Shown here: positions 7,709 through 17,100 of the stretch, one piece after another
Numbering within the stretch: position 1 is the first letter of the stretch
Layout of the letters: every line of letters begins with the position of its first letter
DNA from: Arthrobacter sp. NicSoilB4
GTDB taxonomy: Bacteria; Actinomycetota; Actinomycetes; Actinomycetales; Micrococcaceae
DNA length: 64,000 bases
NCBI RefSeq assembly: GCF_019977335.1
Contig: NZ_AP024653.1
Span: 868,001 to 932,000 of the forward strand
Reading direction: 5' to 3'
The notes under the pieces: generated by a model
The model's database searches: none
Told to the model about the DNA's origin: nothing
Seen by the model: the letters and a program-made list of their open reading frames with translations, nothing else
Translations under genes and position numbers: made by a program

Positions 7709-9622
7709 GTGCTGAGCTATCGGACTCTGCTAACTATCAATCCGCAACCTGAAGATAATGTGGTCCAAGGCGTTATCGACAAGACTGTGGAGTGGTTGCG
7801 CGACAAGAATCTCGATGTTGAAGCACTCGTACCCAACAGCGAAGTGACGGTCTCAGCAAACGCGCGAGTTAAATGGATTGCTCCGGAGTCGGCAGAATTT
7901 GTGGGGACTCAGCGGCTGATCCTCACGGAAGAGAGTCCGGCTGGCAACTGGGTCTCCACGCTCACTGTGAGGCAGCCTTCGGACGGACGACCGTGGTTCT
8001 GGATGGATGTCGAAGGGCCGAATTGGGCGGGCGCGCCGAGGCTCGTCAGCTCGCTCATCGAACATTACTCGTGCTCTGATCGTGGCGTTAGGCTCACGAA
8101 GCGTCCGGTGATAATTCGTCCACAGCAGGTGGATGAGCTGATCCGGCTACTAGGGCGCCCCGGACGTCGAACCCTCTCCTTCATCGCTGGCAGCAGCGCG
8201 GGATTACCGATGAAGGCCTGGAAAGAGTTCGTCGGAGATCTCCTGAAGCAGACCATCGGCCAGGCATCCGGCTACGTGCTGGACCCTGTCGCTACAACGA
8301 TCTTCAACCAACGTGTGGGAGAGAGTTTCGGTGTCCGGCCCGGCATGCTCAGAACCTATCTTCCAGAGCTTAACATCCTTGATCCGCAGGACGCGGCCCG
8401 CCATAGATTTCTGACCTCCGAGTCCATTGCGACGCAGAATGTCGGCCGACTTCGCAAGACGTTGAGCTACAGGGCCCGCGAAGTTACCCAAGCAGCACTG
8501 TTGGACGACGGGGTTCGTCTCCTAGACCGCCGTTTGGAAGAAGCAGAGCTCCTCATGGAACTCTCGCCCTCGTCTACGGTGAAGGCCGCTGCGACGGCTC
8601 CAGAAATCGTGGCGCCAAAATCCTCGCCGTCGCCCAACGATGGCACAGTCACCAGCCACTCTGAATCGCAGTCGGCGCAGGACCAGCAGACCGCAGTTCC
8701 GTCTGAACTGGAGCGACCTGCAGAGCCTCTGGTACCTGAAGCCACGGTTGGGGCACAAGCCGAAATATACCTTGCCCTCAGGGCACTTGTGGAGGAATTT
8801 ACGGGAAGCGCGCCATCGGCGGTTTCCGTCGAGGTAGTCCGTGGACTTTTGGAAGCCGGACGTGATGCCGAAAAGATGAATACACGGCTCCTCGCCAAAA
8901 TTGACCAGTCATCGGCCGCATTGGATGCAGCGATGGTTGAACAAGACAGACTGCGCCACCTCATAGACGACCTTGAGCTCGACGCGTGGGAAACCTGGGA
9001 ACTGCTTGAGGCGCAGACGGCTACTGCCCGCGGAGCTCAGGACGCCGAGTTGAAGCTGCGGGCACTGCTAGCTGGCTCCGGCGCCGACGTCGACTGGACC
9101 GAACTGGAAGACACTGCAGCGGCTGAGCTGGCCATTCCCGAGAACTTCAACAGCCTGGTCGAATCCTTTACGGAACTTCCCTTCGTGGTCTACACGGGAA
9201 ACAAAGACACGACGGCTTCCCTCGATAATCACGACGCGGTGGGACAGTGGTGCGTGATGACGTGGAGCATTTTGGCGGCTTTGAACGACTATGCGCGACT
9301 AAAAGCGGAAGGCATGGACGTTGGCGGAGTGCACACATATTTGGAGTGCCCGCCCAGCGGGGGACGAACGTATCCACCCGGTCGTCACGCACGTGATGAA
9401 AGCGAAACCGTGAAGCAGAATCCAAGCTATTCGGGGCCGCGAACGCTCCCCGTGCCAGTAGAGGTTGATCCGAGTGGAAAAGCGTTCATGGGTGCCCACT
9501 TCCGGATCGCAAAACACGGCATGGTGTCACCACGATTGCACTATATCGACGCCACCGGCACGTGTGGAAAGATCGTCGTCGGCTATATCGGGCCCCACTT
9601 GCCAAACACTCAGACCAACTAG
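7709..9622 (+). CDS. Actinobacterial hypothetical protein, three-part, coiled-coil middle
   Basis: I chose GTG 7709 (LSYRTLLTINPQPEDNV) over the upstream ATG 7688 because AAGGGGA lies about 7 nt before it; this gives 637 aa. Three parts are visible: an alpha/beta N-terminal domain to about 275 (RRTLSFIAGSSAGLPMKAW, GYVLDPVATTIFNQRVG), a Pro/Ser linker followed by a coiled coil (about 355-450, ALDAAMVEQDRLRHLIDDL), and a C-terminal domain with conserved-looking blocks HARDESETV, FMGAHFRIAKHG and GKIVVGYIGPHLPNTQTN. I recall actinobacterial proteins of this layout but no function. The C-terminal His/Asp/Glu-rich blocks could be catalytic. Its stop shares a CTAG palindrome with the stop of the convergent helicase gene. 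Confidence 0.72.
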   Translation: MLSYRTLLTINPQPEDNVVQGVIDKTVEWLRDKNLDVEALVPNSEVTVSANARVKWIAPESAEFVGTQRLILTEESPAGNWVSTLTVRQPSDGRPWFWMDVEGPNWAGAPRLVSSLIEHYSCSDRGVRLTKRPVIIRPQQVDELIRLLGRPGRRTLSFIAGSSAGLPMKAWKEFVGDLLKQTIGQASGYVLDPVATTIFNQRVGESFGVRPGMLRTYLPELNILDPQDAARHRFLTSESIATQNVGRLRKTLSYRAREVTQAALLDDGVRLLDRRLEEAELLMELSPSSTVKAAATAPEIVAPKSSPSPNDGTVTSHSESQSAQDQQTAVPSELERPAEPLVPEATVGAQAEIYLALRALVEEFTGSAPSAVSVEVVRGLLEAGRDAEKMNTRLLAKIDQSSAALDAAMVEQDRLRHLIDDLELDAWETWELLEAQTATARGAQDAELKLRALLAGSGADVDWTELEDTAAAELAIPENFNSLVESFTELPFVVYTGNKDTTASLDNHDAVGQWCVMTWSILAALNDYARLKAEGMDVGGVHTYLECPPSGGRTYPPGRHARDESETVKQNPSYSGPRTLPVPVEVDPSGKAFMGAHFRIAKHGMVSPRLHYIDATGTCGKIVVGYIGPHLPNTQTN

Positions 9623-12006
9623 TCTGCCGGGCCGGTTCCTTCCAACTTGTCCCAGAGAAGGTCGACCACTCGCTGCTGCACACCCGGGCTCATCTCGCGA
9701 AGGACGTCGAAGAAGTCTGTAGCTATGCCCTGTGCGATGCGTTCGAGCATGGGTTTCAGCTCGCCGCCGGCGATAGGGCACGCGATGTCTGTCGTGTCGT
9801 CGGGGATGTTGCCACGAGGTGCGGCGTCCGCCGGATCAGAGTCATCGTTCCCAGGAGGAAGAGCCATGGTGTCGTCGTTGGAGGTCTCCGGCTGTTCGGG
9901 GGCAACACCGTCGTCGTCTCCGTCCTGCTGTTCGATTTCCGCTTCGTCGACACTGACGTCAGAGCCCGGAGTAACCCGATTCGGGATGAACTCTCGGAGC
10001 ATCGCTGGTATTCGGTCCGTACGAAGAACGATGTCGAGGTGGTGCACGGTCCGTGTTAGGGCCACGTACAAGAGCTTTGCACCTTGGGCCATGTCGAGGA
10101 TGGTCTTCGGTTCTACTACCACGACAGCGTCGAATTCGAGGCCTTTGGATTCTTCAGGAGACACTAGGTTGATACCCTGCGACAAGCCGCCGTCAGCGGA
10201 TTCACTGAATTTCATTCCGGCCGCTCTGAATGCATTCTGAACTGGGTCCATATGGGCAGGTGGGACGACTACACCTACGAACAGGCCGCGCGAACTATGG
10301 GTCTGTACGGCCGATATGACGGCGTCCATAATTTCGCTTTCTTCAGCCACATGCCACCGAGGTTCCTCTTCGACGGGGCGAGGAAAGGCCTGCGGTGCGG
10401 ACAATCCAGGAGCGGCCGATTCAAGGACCTTGGCAGCTACCGCAAGAGCCGGTGCGGGAACTCGATATCCGACTTTTAGCTCAGCTTCAGTGAAGTTTTC
10501 ATCTTCGCCGAGAGTGGTCAGGACCTGGTTCCAGTCCTTGCGGGCGAAGGCCGACGTTGCCTGTGCTATATCACCAACAACAGTCATAGATCCGTTCAAG
10601 CTTCGGCGGCGAACCGCGCGAAGCTGCATGTAGGACAAGTCCTGCGCTTCGTCGACGACGATGTGGCCGTATCGGAAGGATGTACCATTTATCGCGGCGG
10701 ACGCGGAATCGATTACGCCTAGATCCGCCATGGTCCAGACTTCGTCGCCCATCCGCGCGGACGGCGGACGAAAAAGCAGTTCCGCCTCCGCCGCGGTTGC
10801 GCCGGCACGGACAAGCCGGTCCATAGATCCGTACAGATCCCTAACGAACTGCTGAGGCGACAATCGGGGCAAGACCCTGTCTACTTGCTCCTCTAGGGAA
10901 TCCTGATCGATGAGAGAAAGGGGATCCAGCCGTCCGCCGAAGTTTTTTGACAACAGCATTGTTTGAACGGCAGCCTTGAACTGCGCTCGACGCCGCGCAT
11001 ATGTGACTTTTGATTTCAGCCCGGCCAGGGTGTCACCAACTTCGAGATTGGTCACCTGCAAAGTGCGGGTCTTGGAGTCCGTCCTTTTTACAGCCAGGCC
11101 GCTAGCCGGGATTCGCTCCCGATTAGCCAAGCCTTTGTAAACGATGGATTCCATTTTAGCCGAACCCTTTTTGCGGGCGACGTCGGTGCGGTCGTGGCCA
11201 CGAGGTGCAAGGTCGCCGGCCAAGAGTTGCGCGAGAGACTGCTGCACCACGTCAACGTCGCCGAGGGTAGGCAGGACGCGCTTGATGTACTTGGTGAAGG
11301 TGGGGTTTGGGCCCACGACCAAAACGTCCTTCGGTTGCAGCTCCTCGCGGAAGGTGAACAGGATCCATGAGACCCGGTGTAGTGCCACCGCAGTCTTGCC
11401 CGTCCCTGGACCGCCTTGAATCAGCAGCAACTGGTCCTTGTTCGCGCGGATGATCCTGTTCTGGTCTGCCGTGATCGTGCGAACGATATCGGCCATGAAC
11501 TCGCCACGGTCGCGTCCAAGATCCTCAAGGAGGGGGTCCAGACCTACAAACGTCTCCGCCGCGAGATCATCAGAGAGCTCTTGGAAAATCTGGTCGGTAA
11601 AGGAATCAATCCGGTTGCGCGTTGAGGTGAACACCCGCTTGCGTGACACTCCGTGAGGGTCTTCAGACGTGGCCTCGTAGAAGGAGTTGCCGATTTCTGA
11701 CTGCCAAGGGCTAACCAAGAGGTCATAATTGTGGTCGCGGATGGCAACGCTTCCAAGATAGATGGTGTCGCCGTCGTCCAGGTCCATGCGCGCAGTCGCA
11801 ACTGCTTCGGATGGCTCCAGCCGTTTGCGGTTCTGAAGCGCAGCGCGTTGCGCGGCTCGATCATGAGTGTTGCCGCTGACCACAGCCTTGGAGGCGTCCT
11901 CGAGATGTTTGTCGTACACCATCTTGGTTGAGTCGAAGTAATTCTGCTCGAGGGCCTTCTCGGCCTCAAACGCGTCTCTATCGGTGTCCTGCAATTGCGC
12001 GGTCAT
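9619..12006 (-). CDS. HelD-like UvrD/SF1 helicase-ATPase
   Basis: The 795-aa protein has an N-terminal coiled-coil arm (residues 1-60), Walker A QGGPGTGKTA (about 197-206), Walker B with VVDEAQDLSYMQL (about 455-467), and C-terminal SF1 motifs SPEESKGLEFDAV and LLYVALTRTVHHLDIV. Together these match HelD, the SF1-type ATPase that removes stalled or inhibited RNA polymerase from DNA, though defence-island relatives may do other work. An acidic disordered linker (about 700-745) precedes a final helical tail, which is unusual. The start ATG 12006 has GGGGGA 5 nt upstream. It is convergent with the hypothetical at 7709 and overlaps it by 4 nt at the stops. Confidence 0.82.
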   Translation of the reverse strand: MTAQLQDTDRDAFEAEKALEQNYFDSTKMVYDKHLEDASKAVVSGNTHDRAAQRAALQNRKRLEPSEAVATARMDLDDGDTIYLGSVAIRDHNYDLLVSPWQSEIGNSFYEATSEDPHGVSRKRVFTSTRNRIDSFTDQIFQELSDDLAAETFVGLDPLLEDLGRDRGEFMADIVRTITADQNRIIRANKDQLLLIQGGPGTGKTAVALHRVSWILFTFREELQPKDVLVVGPNPTFTKYIKRVLPTLGDVDVVQQSLAQLLAGDLAPRGHDRTDVARKKGSAKMESIVYKGLANRERIPASGLAVKRTDSKTRTLQVTNLEVGDTLAGLKSKVTYARRRAQFKAAVQTMLLSKNFGGRLDPLSLIDQDSLEEQVDRVLPRLSPQQFVRDLYGSMDRLVRAGATAAEAELLFRPPSARMGDEVWTMADLGVIDSASAAINGTSFRYGHIVVDEAQDLSYMQLRAVRRRSLNGSMTVVGDIAQATSAFARKDWNQVLTTLGEDENFTEAELKVGYRVPAPALAVAAKVLESAAPGLSAPQAFPRPVEEEPRWHVAEESEIMDAVISAVQTHSSRGLFVGVVVPPAHMDPVQNAFRAAGMKFSESADGGLSQGINLVSPEESKGLEFDAVVVVEPKTILDMAQGAKLLYVALTRTVHHLDIVLRTDRIPAMLREFIPNRVTPGSDVSVDEAEIEQQDGDDDGVAPEQPETSNDDTMALPPGNDDSDPADAAPRGNIPDDTTDIACPIAGGELKPMLERIAQGIATDFFDVLREMSPGVQQRVVDLLWDKLEGTGPAD

Positions 12007-12135
12007 GCTTCCCCCTGTGACTTATCGAACAAATTAAAGCAGAAACGTCCGACATTCCTGGGTGAACACGTCCGTGCTACCAGAACGTGTTGTAGGTTGA
12101 ACCAAAAGATCAAGTGAGGGCACAAAGGGGTTGGC

Positions 12136-12582
12136 ATGGTCAAAGTCGCTCGGCCGAAGGGCGGCAAGGGGCAATGTCGGGTCTGCCTCAAGTTGTTGGC
12201 GCAAGTGTCCCCCGGTGGACTGGCGACCAAGCACGCTGATCGAAAGGGCAATTTCTGCGGCGGTGTCGGGCAACCCGTCGTCAGCAATGCGGGGTCGAAG
12301 CGTGCGATCGGGTCCGGCCCAACGAGCACGAAGGCCAGCGTCCCGATCGCGTCACGTCGTGTCGAGTCTCTTGTAAGGTCCGTCAACAAGCGTCTGAAAG
12401 AGCGTCCTGCCGTTCTGCAGATCACGAACGCACGCAGTAGCGCGAAATTTTCAAGCGCCGCGACTCGGGGCGAAGACCATTGGTCACTGCTCAGCGATTC
12501 TCCTCGCGAAGATTTGGAGACCGATCGGGCCTGGCGGCGCGTAAGACTTGGGACCTCACAAGGGACCGGAAAGCGTCGTTGA
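12136..12582 (+). CDS. Small protein with zinc-finger-like N-terminus (148 aa)
   Basis: The N-terminal segment carries C-x2-C (CRVC, residues 14-17), then H33 and C41, a knuckle layout seen in small actinobacterial and actinophage proteins that likely bind zinc. The remainder is basic and Ser/Arg-rich, without a recognisable domain, and may be disordered. ATG 12136 has AGGGG about 7 nt upstream. It is divergent from the helD-like gene and lies about 110 nt before the BREX regulator gene on the same strand; whether it belongs to BREX cannot be told. The 3' half has weaker coding character, so the stop position is less certain than the start. Confidence 0.5.
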   Translation: MVKVARPKGGKGQCRVCLKLLAQVSPGGLATKHADRKGNFCGGVGQPVVSNAGSKRAIGSGPTSTKASVPIASRRVESLVRSVNKRLKERPAVLQITNARSSAKFSSAATRGEDHWSLLSDSPREDLETDRAWRRVRLGTSQGTGKRR

Positions 12583-12650
12583 CTCCTCGGATGCGAGGGG
12601 ACACCTCGCCCGCGGCACGGCCCAACTACGAACGAACCCGACCTCGTCAG

Positions 12651-12700
12651 ATAAGATCGGGCCTATGCCGCAAACACCCAAGTCATGTCTCCATGACTGA
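12651..12700 (+). promoter_or_regulatory. Candidate BREX promoter with short overlapping leader ORF
   Basis: A TAAGAT -10-like hexamer lies around 12651-12656. Shortly downstream an ATG at 12665 opens an 11-codon frame (MPQTPKSCLHD) that stops at 12698-12700, overlapping the ATGACTGA start of the BREX regulator gene (12693). No ribosome site precedes either ATG, so a leaderless leader peptide coupled to the regulator is possible. No convincing -35 element is seen. Confidence 0.35.
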
Positions 12701-12884
12701 GCCCTGGTCATCGGTGGATGACGTGGCGGAGCACCTAGGCGTCAGCAAGGACACCGTGTACGCCTGGCTCGCAAAGCGGAATATGCCGGCTCATCGCGTC
12801 GGAAGGCTGTGGAAGTTCAAGCTCAGCGACGTAGATTCGTGGGTTGTTGCCGGCGGGGCGGCCGAAGGTGGACCGTCGGATTGA
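12693..12884 (+). CDS. Excisionase-type HTH protein, putative BREX regulator
   Basis: A 63-aa protein consisting almost entirely of a MerR/excisionase-type helix-turn-helix (SSVDDVAEHLGVSKDTVYAW, then MPAHRVGRLWKFKLSDVD). Proteins of this size bind DNA and, at the head of a BREX operon, would most simply act as its regulator in place of the WYL-type BrxR seen elsewhere; this is inference. ATG 12693 lacks a ribosome site. The stop overlaps the TTG start of brxA (TTGA), showing tight coupling. No integrase is nearby, which argues against a genuine excisionase role. Confidence 0.75.
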   Translation: MTEPWSSVDDVAEHLGVSKDTVYAWLAKRNMPAHRVGRLWKFKLSDVDSWVVAGGAAEGGPSD

Positions 12885-13501
12885 GCGACGAGACACGTTA
12901 CAAGCTGTCCTTCACCACGGGCGGACTTCTGGCGAACGAGTGCCGTGTCCTAGCTGCGGAGTATCTGCGGCTCGGTGACTGGCGGGAGGCCAGAGCCTCG
13001 GTGAGAGCGAACAACCTCATCCAGAAGCGCACCGCGTCCGCCGTCGCGCGCATCAGCCGCGAGGCGATGGACCGTGCCAGCATGCTGACTGACGCCGAGC
13101 TGGAGATCGTGGTCGGCGGCAACGCCCCCGAGCGCCAACAGCTCGTATGGCTGGCTATCTGCCTCCAGTACCCCTTCGTCGCTGACTTCGCCGAAGAGGA
13201 AGTTAGAGAGAGATACCTATCCATGAGCAACGAGCTGGGCCCCGGTGCTCTGGATACGTTCTTCGTCAAGAAGTCGTTCTGGCACGGTGAGTTGGAGGAC
13301 CTCAAGCCCAGCACGAAGAACAAGCTTCGGCAGAATTTGTTCAGGATGCTCCGGGAAGCGCAAATAGTGTCAGAGGCAGGCCATATCCTTCCTCAAGTGA
13401 TAGGAGAACGGGTGGCCGAAGCCTTACGCCGACGCGGTCCGGGGTCGTTCCTGGTTTTCCCCATCGCGGATTTCGAAATTGAAAGTTTGATGCATGCATA
13501 A
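12881..13501 (+). CDS. brxA: BREX protein BrxA (DUF1819)
   Basis: The TTG start at 12881 overlaps the regulator stop and is preceded by GAAGGTGGA; it yields 206 aa, the usual BrxA length, and begins LSDETRYKLSFTTGGLLANE, the typical BrxA opening. BrxA is a small, mostly helical DNA-binding protein required for BREX phage exclusion. Visible blocks include SREAMDRASMLTDAELEI, QRQQLVWLAICLQYPF-like helices, and FWHGELEDLKPSTKNKLRQN. The BrxA-BrxB-BrxC order that follows is diagnostic. A longer frame upstream (from 12809) lies within the regulator gene and is rejected. Confidence 0.92.
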   Translation: MSDETRYKLSFTTGGLLANECRVLAAEYLRLGDWREARASVRANNLIQKRTASAVARISREAMDRASMLTDAELEIVVGGNAPERQQLVWLAICLQYPFVADFAEEEVRERYLSMSNELGPGALDTFFVKKSFWHGELEDLKPSTKNKLRQNLFRMLREAQIVSEAGHILPQVIGERVAEALRRRGPGSFLVFPIADFEIESLMHA

Positions 13502-13514
13502 GAAGGTCTCAGAT

Positions 13515-14105
13515 ATGCCCCTCGCTAAACGCGAAGAGCACCTCCTCAAGGCGCTCACGAGCCGGCGTTTCCTTGACAACAAGGTGCCCGGGAACGAAGT
13601 TCCCTTCTTTATCTGTCCCTTCGCGCCAGCTGAGGCTCTCGCGATGGAGAAGGTTCAGAAGCGACTTCAGAGCCGTCTTAGAGTCGACGGCATCGAAGTC
13701 CTGGAGATCAATCTCTACGACCTTACAGTCGAGATCCTCCAAGAACGGGAGCTATGGGACAGTGTTCTGGAGGCGGAATCCCAGCACTCCAAGGACGAGT
13801 TTCGAGAGTTGTTCCAGCAGATCTTCGATCCAGCGCACGAGCTCGCTCCGCGCGTAAGGGAGAAACTCAAAGCGCCGCACGACATCTTCTTCCTCACCGG
13901 GATTGGCGAAGTCTTTCCCTACATCCGGTCGCACACGGTGCTCAACAATCTCCTAAGCATCTCGAAAGACAAACCGATGCTGATGTTCTTCCCGGGGGAA
14001 TATCGCCAGTCAGCTTCGCAGGGGTCCTCGCTAGTCCTCTTCGGGCAGCTCACCGATGACCAGTACTACCGCGCGTTCAACATCTTCGACTATCACGTTA
14101 ACTAG
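13515..14105 (+). CDS. brxB: BREX protein BrxB (DUF1788)
   Basis: The 196-aa protein has the DUF1788 pattern: MPLAKREEHLLKALTSRRFL, EVPFFICPFAPAEALAME, DIFFLTGIGEVFPYIRSHTV and the C-terminal PMLMFFPGEY with FNIFDYHVN. BrxB is required for both PglX methylation and phage exclusion, probably as a scaffold contacting PglZ. I prefer ATG 13515 to ATG 13494 because GAAGG lies 8 nt upstream and the first ATG overlaps brxA. It is followed after 8 nt by brxC. Confidence 0.93.
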   Translation: MPLAKREEHLLKALTSRRFLDNKVPGNEVPFFICPFAPAEALAMEKVQKRLQSRLRVDGIEVLEINLYDLTVEILQERELWDSVLEAESQHSKDEFRELFQQIFDPAHELAPRVREKLKAPHDIFFLTGIGEVFPYIRSHTVLNNLLSISKDKPMLMFFPGEYRQSASQGSSLVLFGQLTDDQYYRAFNIFDYHVN

Positions 14106-14113
14106 GGGGAACC

Positions 14114-17100
14114 ATGAAGCTTCATGACATCTTTGCGAAAGATATTTCGCGAACGATTGAGGGCGTCGTCAAAGCCGACGACGAGTCCCAGATCGGCACG
14201 GAAGTTAGTGAGTACGTGCTCACTAACGAGGCCAGCCAGCGGATGGAATCCCTCCTGGACGCCTACAACAACTACGCCGGCGCGAACGGCGCCTGGGTTT
14301 CTGGATTCTTCGGATCCGGTAAGTCCCACATGCTCAAGATGCTGGCTCACCTACTCGGCGACGTCGAAGGGCAAAAGGTCTCGAGGGACCAAGTAGTCGA
14401 GAGTTTCATCCAGAAGACCGCCGGCAATGGCATCCTCCGTGCGGCGATAGAAAAGTCCCGGCAGATCCCGGCGAAGAGCATTCTCTTCAACATCGACCAG
14501 AAGGCGACCTTGCAGAGCAAGGACCAGCCGGATGCGCTGCTCAGCGTCTTCGTGAAAGTCTTCAACGAGTCCTGCGGCTTCTACGGGCAGCTGGGTCACG
14601 TGGCAAAGTTCGAGAGGGACCTCGTCAAAGAGGGCATTTTCGACAGTTTCAAGGGCGTCTACCAAGAGATTTCGTCCAAAGCGTGGGAAGAGGGGCGCAC
14701 CCTCGGCATCCTCCAAGAAGGCAATATCGCTAAGGCTTACGCGCGTGTAACGGGCCAGGATGAAACAGCGCCCACGCAGATCCTTTCAAAGTACCGTTCC
14801 GAGTACAGCGTCTCTATCGAAGACTTTGCGAACGACGTTAGGGAGTGGCTGGATAGCCAGGACGGAAACTACCGGCTCAATTTCTTCGTCGACGAGGTCG
14901 GGCAGTTCATTGCGGACAATACGAAGCTCATGCTGAATCTCCAGACTGTCGCGGAGACGCTCGCCACTAGATGCAATGGCCGGGCATGGGTACTAGTCAC
15001 TTCCCAGGAGGACGTCGACGCCGTCATCGGCGACCGGACGAGCAAACAGGGTAACGACTTTTCCAAGATCCAGGCGCGCTTCAAGAACCGGGTAAAGCTC
15101 ACAAGTGCGGATGTGGAAGAAGTCATTCAGAAACGCCTGCTGGAAAAAACCGCCAGCGGATCAATCCAGTTGGGCGGAATTTACGCGGCCGAAGCGAACA
15201 ACTTCAAAACGCTTTTCGATTTCGCGGATGGATCACGTAAGTACCGCATCTTCCAGGATGAAGAGAATTTCACATCGAGCTACCCCTTCATCACCTACCA
15301 ATACACGCTGTTCCAGGACGCCCTCAAGGGGCTGTCCGCCCACAATGCGTTTGAGGGCAACAACCTTGCGGTCGGAGCTCGGTCCATGCTCGGAGTCTTC
15401 CAGGACGTCATCCAACAGCTGCAAGATACCCCGGTCGGCGAACTCGCGACCTTTGACCGCATGTTCGAGGGAATTCGACATTCCTTAAAATCGCAGGTCC
15501 AAGGGGCCATCATGACCGCTGAGGACCACGTCAGCCCGCAGAATCTGTTCGCGGTGCAGGTGCTCAAAGCGCTCTTCCTAGTGAAGTACGTGCCGGACTT
15601 CAAGGCCACACCGCGGAATATCACCATCCTCTTGTACAGCCGGTTCGGCCTGAACATGGTCGACTTTTCCACCAAAGTGAAGGACGCGCTGAATCTCCTG
15701 GAGCAGCAAACGTTCATCCAGCTCAACGGCTCTACCTATGAATACCTGACAAGTGATGAAAAGGACATTGAGCAGGAGATCAAGTCGGTTCCACTGGACT
15801 CAAACAAGTTCGGATCGGATTTCGCGGCGTTCCTCACCGGCGACATCCTGAAGTCATCGAAGGTGCGTTACGTCTCCAATGGCCAGGATTTCCCGTTCGG
15901 GGTACGACTTGACGATAGCCCCTATGGTCAGCAGAAGGAGCTGACTCTCCACTTCATCAGCCCGGAATACGAGTACGCAGACTCGCTCGAGACCCTTAAG
16001 GCCCACAGCTCCGGCAAGGATGAGCTTCGCGTAGTCATCGCCGACGACGGCAGGCTCATGGCAGATTTGCGGCTGTATCTCAGGACTGAGAAGTACCTCA
16101 AATTGAAAAGCTCCAGCCAGCAATCCGACGCTGTGCGGCACATTCTGGAAGTCAAGGGGCGGCAGCTCGCCGAGAGGCGGAAAGAAGTGGTCGGCCGACT
16201 TCGTAACCTGGTTGCGAAAGCGACAATGGTGGCCAACGCCTCGGAGATCGCCGTGACTTCAGAAGACCCGGCCGCGCGGATTGACTTGGCATTCCAGGAT
16301 CTTATTGCCCGGACATACCCGATGCTCTCGATGCTTGGCAGCGCGAAATTCACTGAGGACCAGATCCAGAAGAACCTCAAAGTCCTCGACGGCGCGCTCG
16401 AAAGCGACGCTGCCCAAATGGTCTCGGCAGGCGAACAAGAAATCCTGAACTGGGTTACTCTGCAGAACGCCCAAGCTGCCAAAGTCACAGTCAAGTCGGT
16501 CGACGAACACTTCGTGCAGAAGCCGTACGGGTGGTCGACCGTTGCAATTCAGGTGCAGCTTGCAAAGTTGATTGGCCTTGGCAAGGTTGCGGTGAGCCGT
16601 GACGGCGTGAAGCTGGCCCGCACAGAGGCGGGATCAGATCTGAAGAACACCGCCCGCTTCCCAGTCCTGGTTCTGACCGTTCCTGTCGCCTACCGGTCAG
16701 CGGACGTCCGCGCGTTGGCGGATTTCTATAAGGACTTCTTTCTCGAGCCGCAGCCGACCGCTGACCCCGTGGAACTGGCAGCTGCCACCAAAGCTCGTTT
16801 GCAGTCCCTGCGCGACAAGCTGACGTCGGACCGGGCCAAGTTCAACTATCCGTTCATGAGCTCCCTCTCCGACGCCACGGAGGCGCTGGCCAAGGTGTGC
16901 GGTCAGTCAGACGATTGGTACCTCACGTCCTTCCGCACTCACATGGACGAGCTGCAAGACTTCAAGGCCGATCTCATTGACCCCATCGAAGGCTTCCTCA
17001 ATGGACAGCAGAAGAAAATCTACGATGACGCGGCCGCCTTGCTGAGGGGCGAGCAGTCAAACCTCGCGCAAATTGACTCGGAGCTGCCCGGAATCATCGA

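Noticed and set aside
12055..12095. Inverted words ACACGT/ACGTGT between the helD-like gene and 12136
   Set aside because: Only 6 bp with a 13-nt gap; expected by chance in GC-rich intergenic DNA.
12693..12884. HTH gene as a true excisionase of an integrated element
   Set aside because: No integrase or attachment-site repeats were seen, and its coding frame is coupled to brxA.
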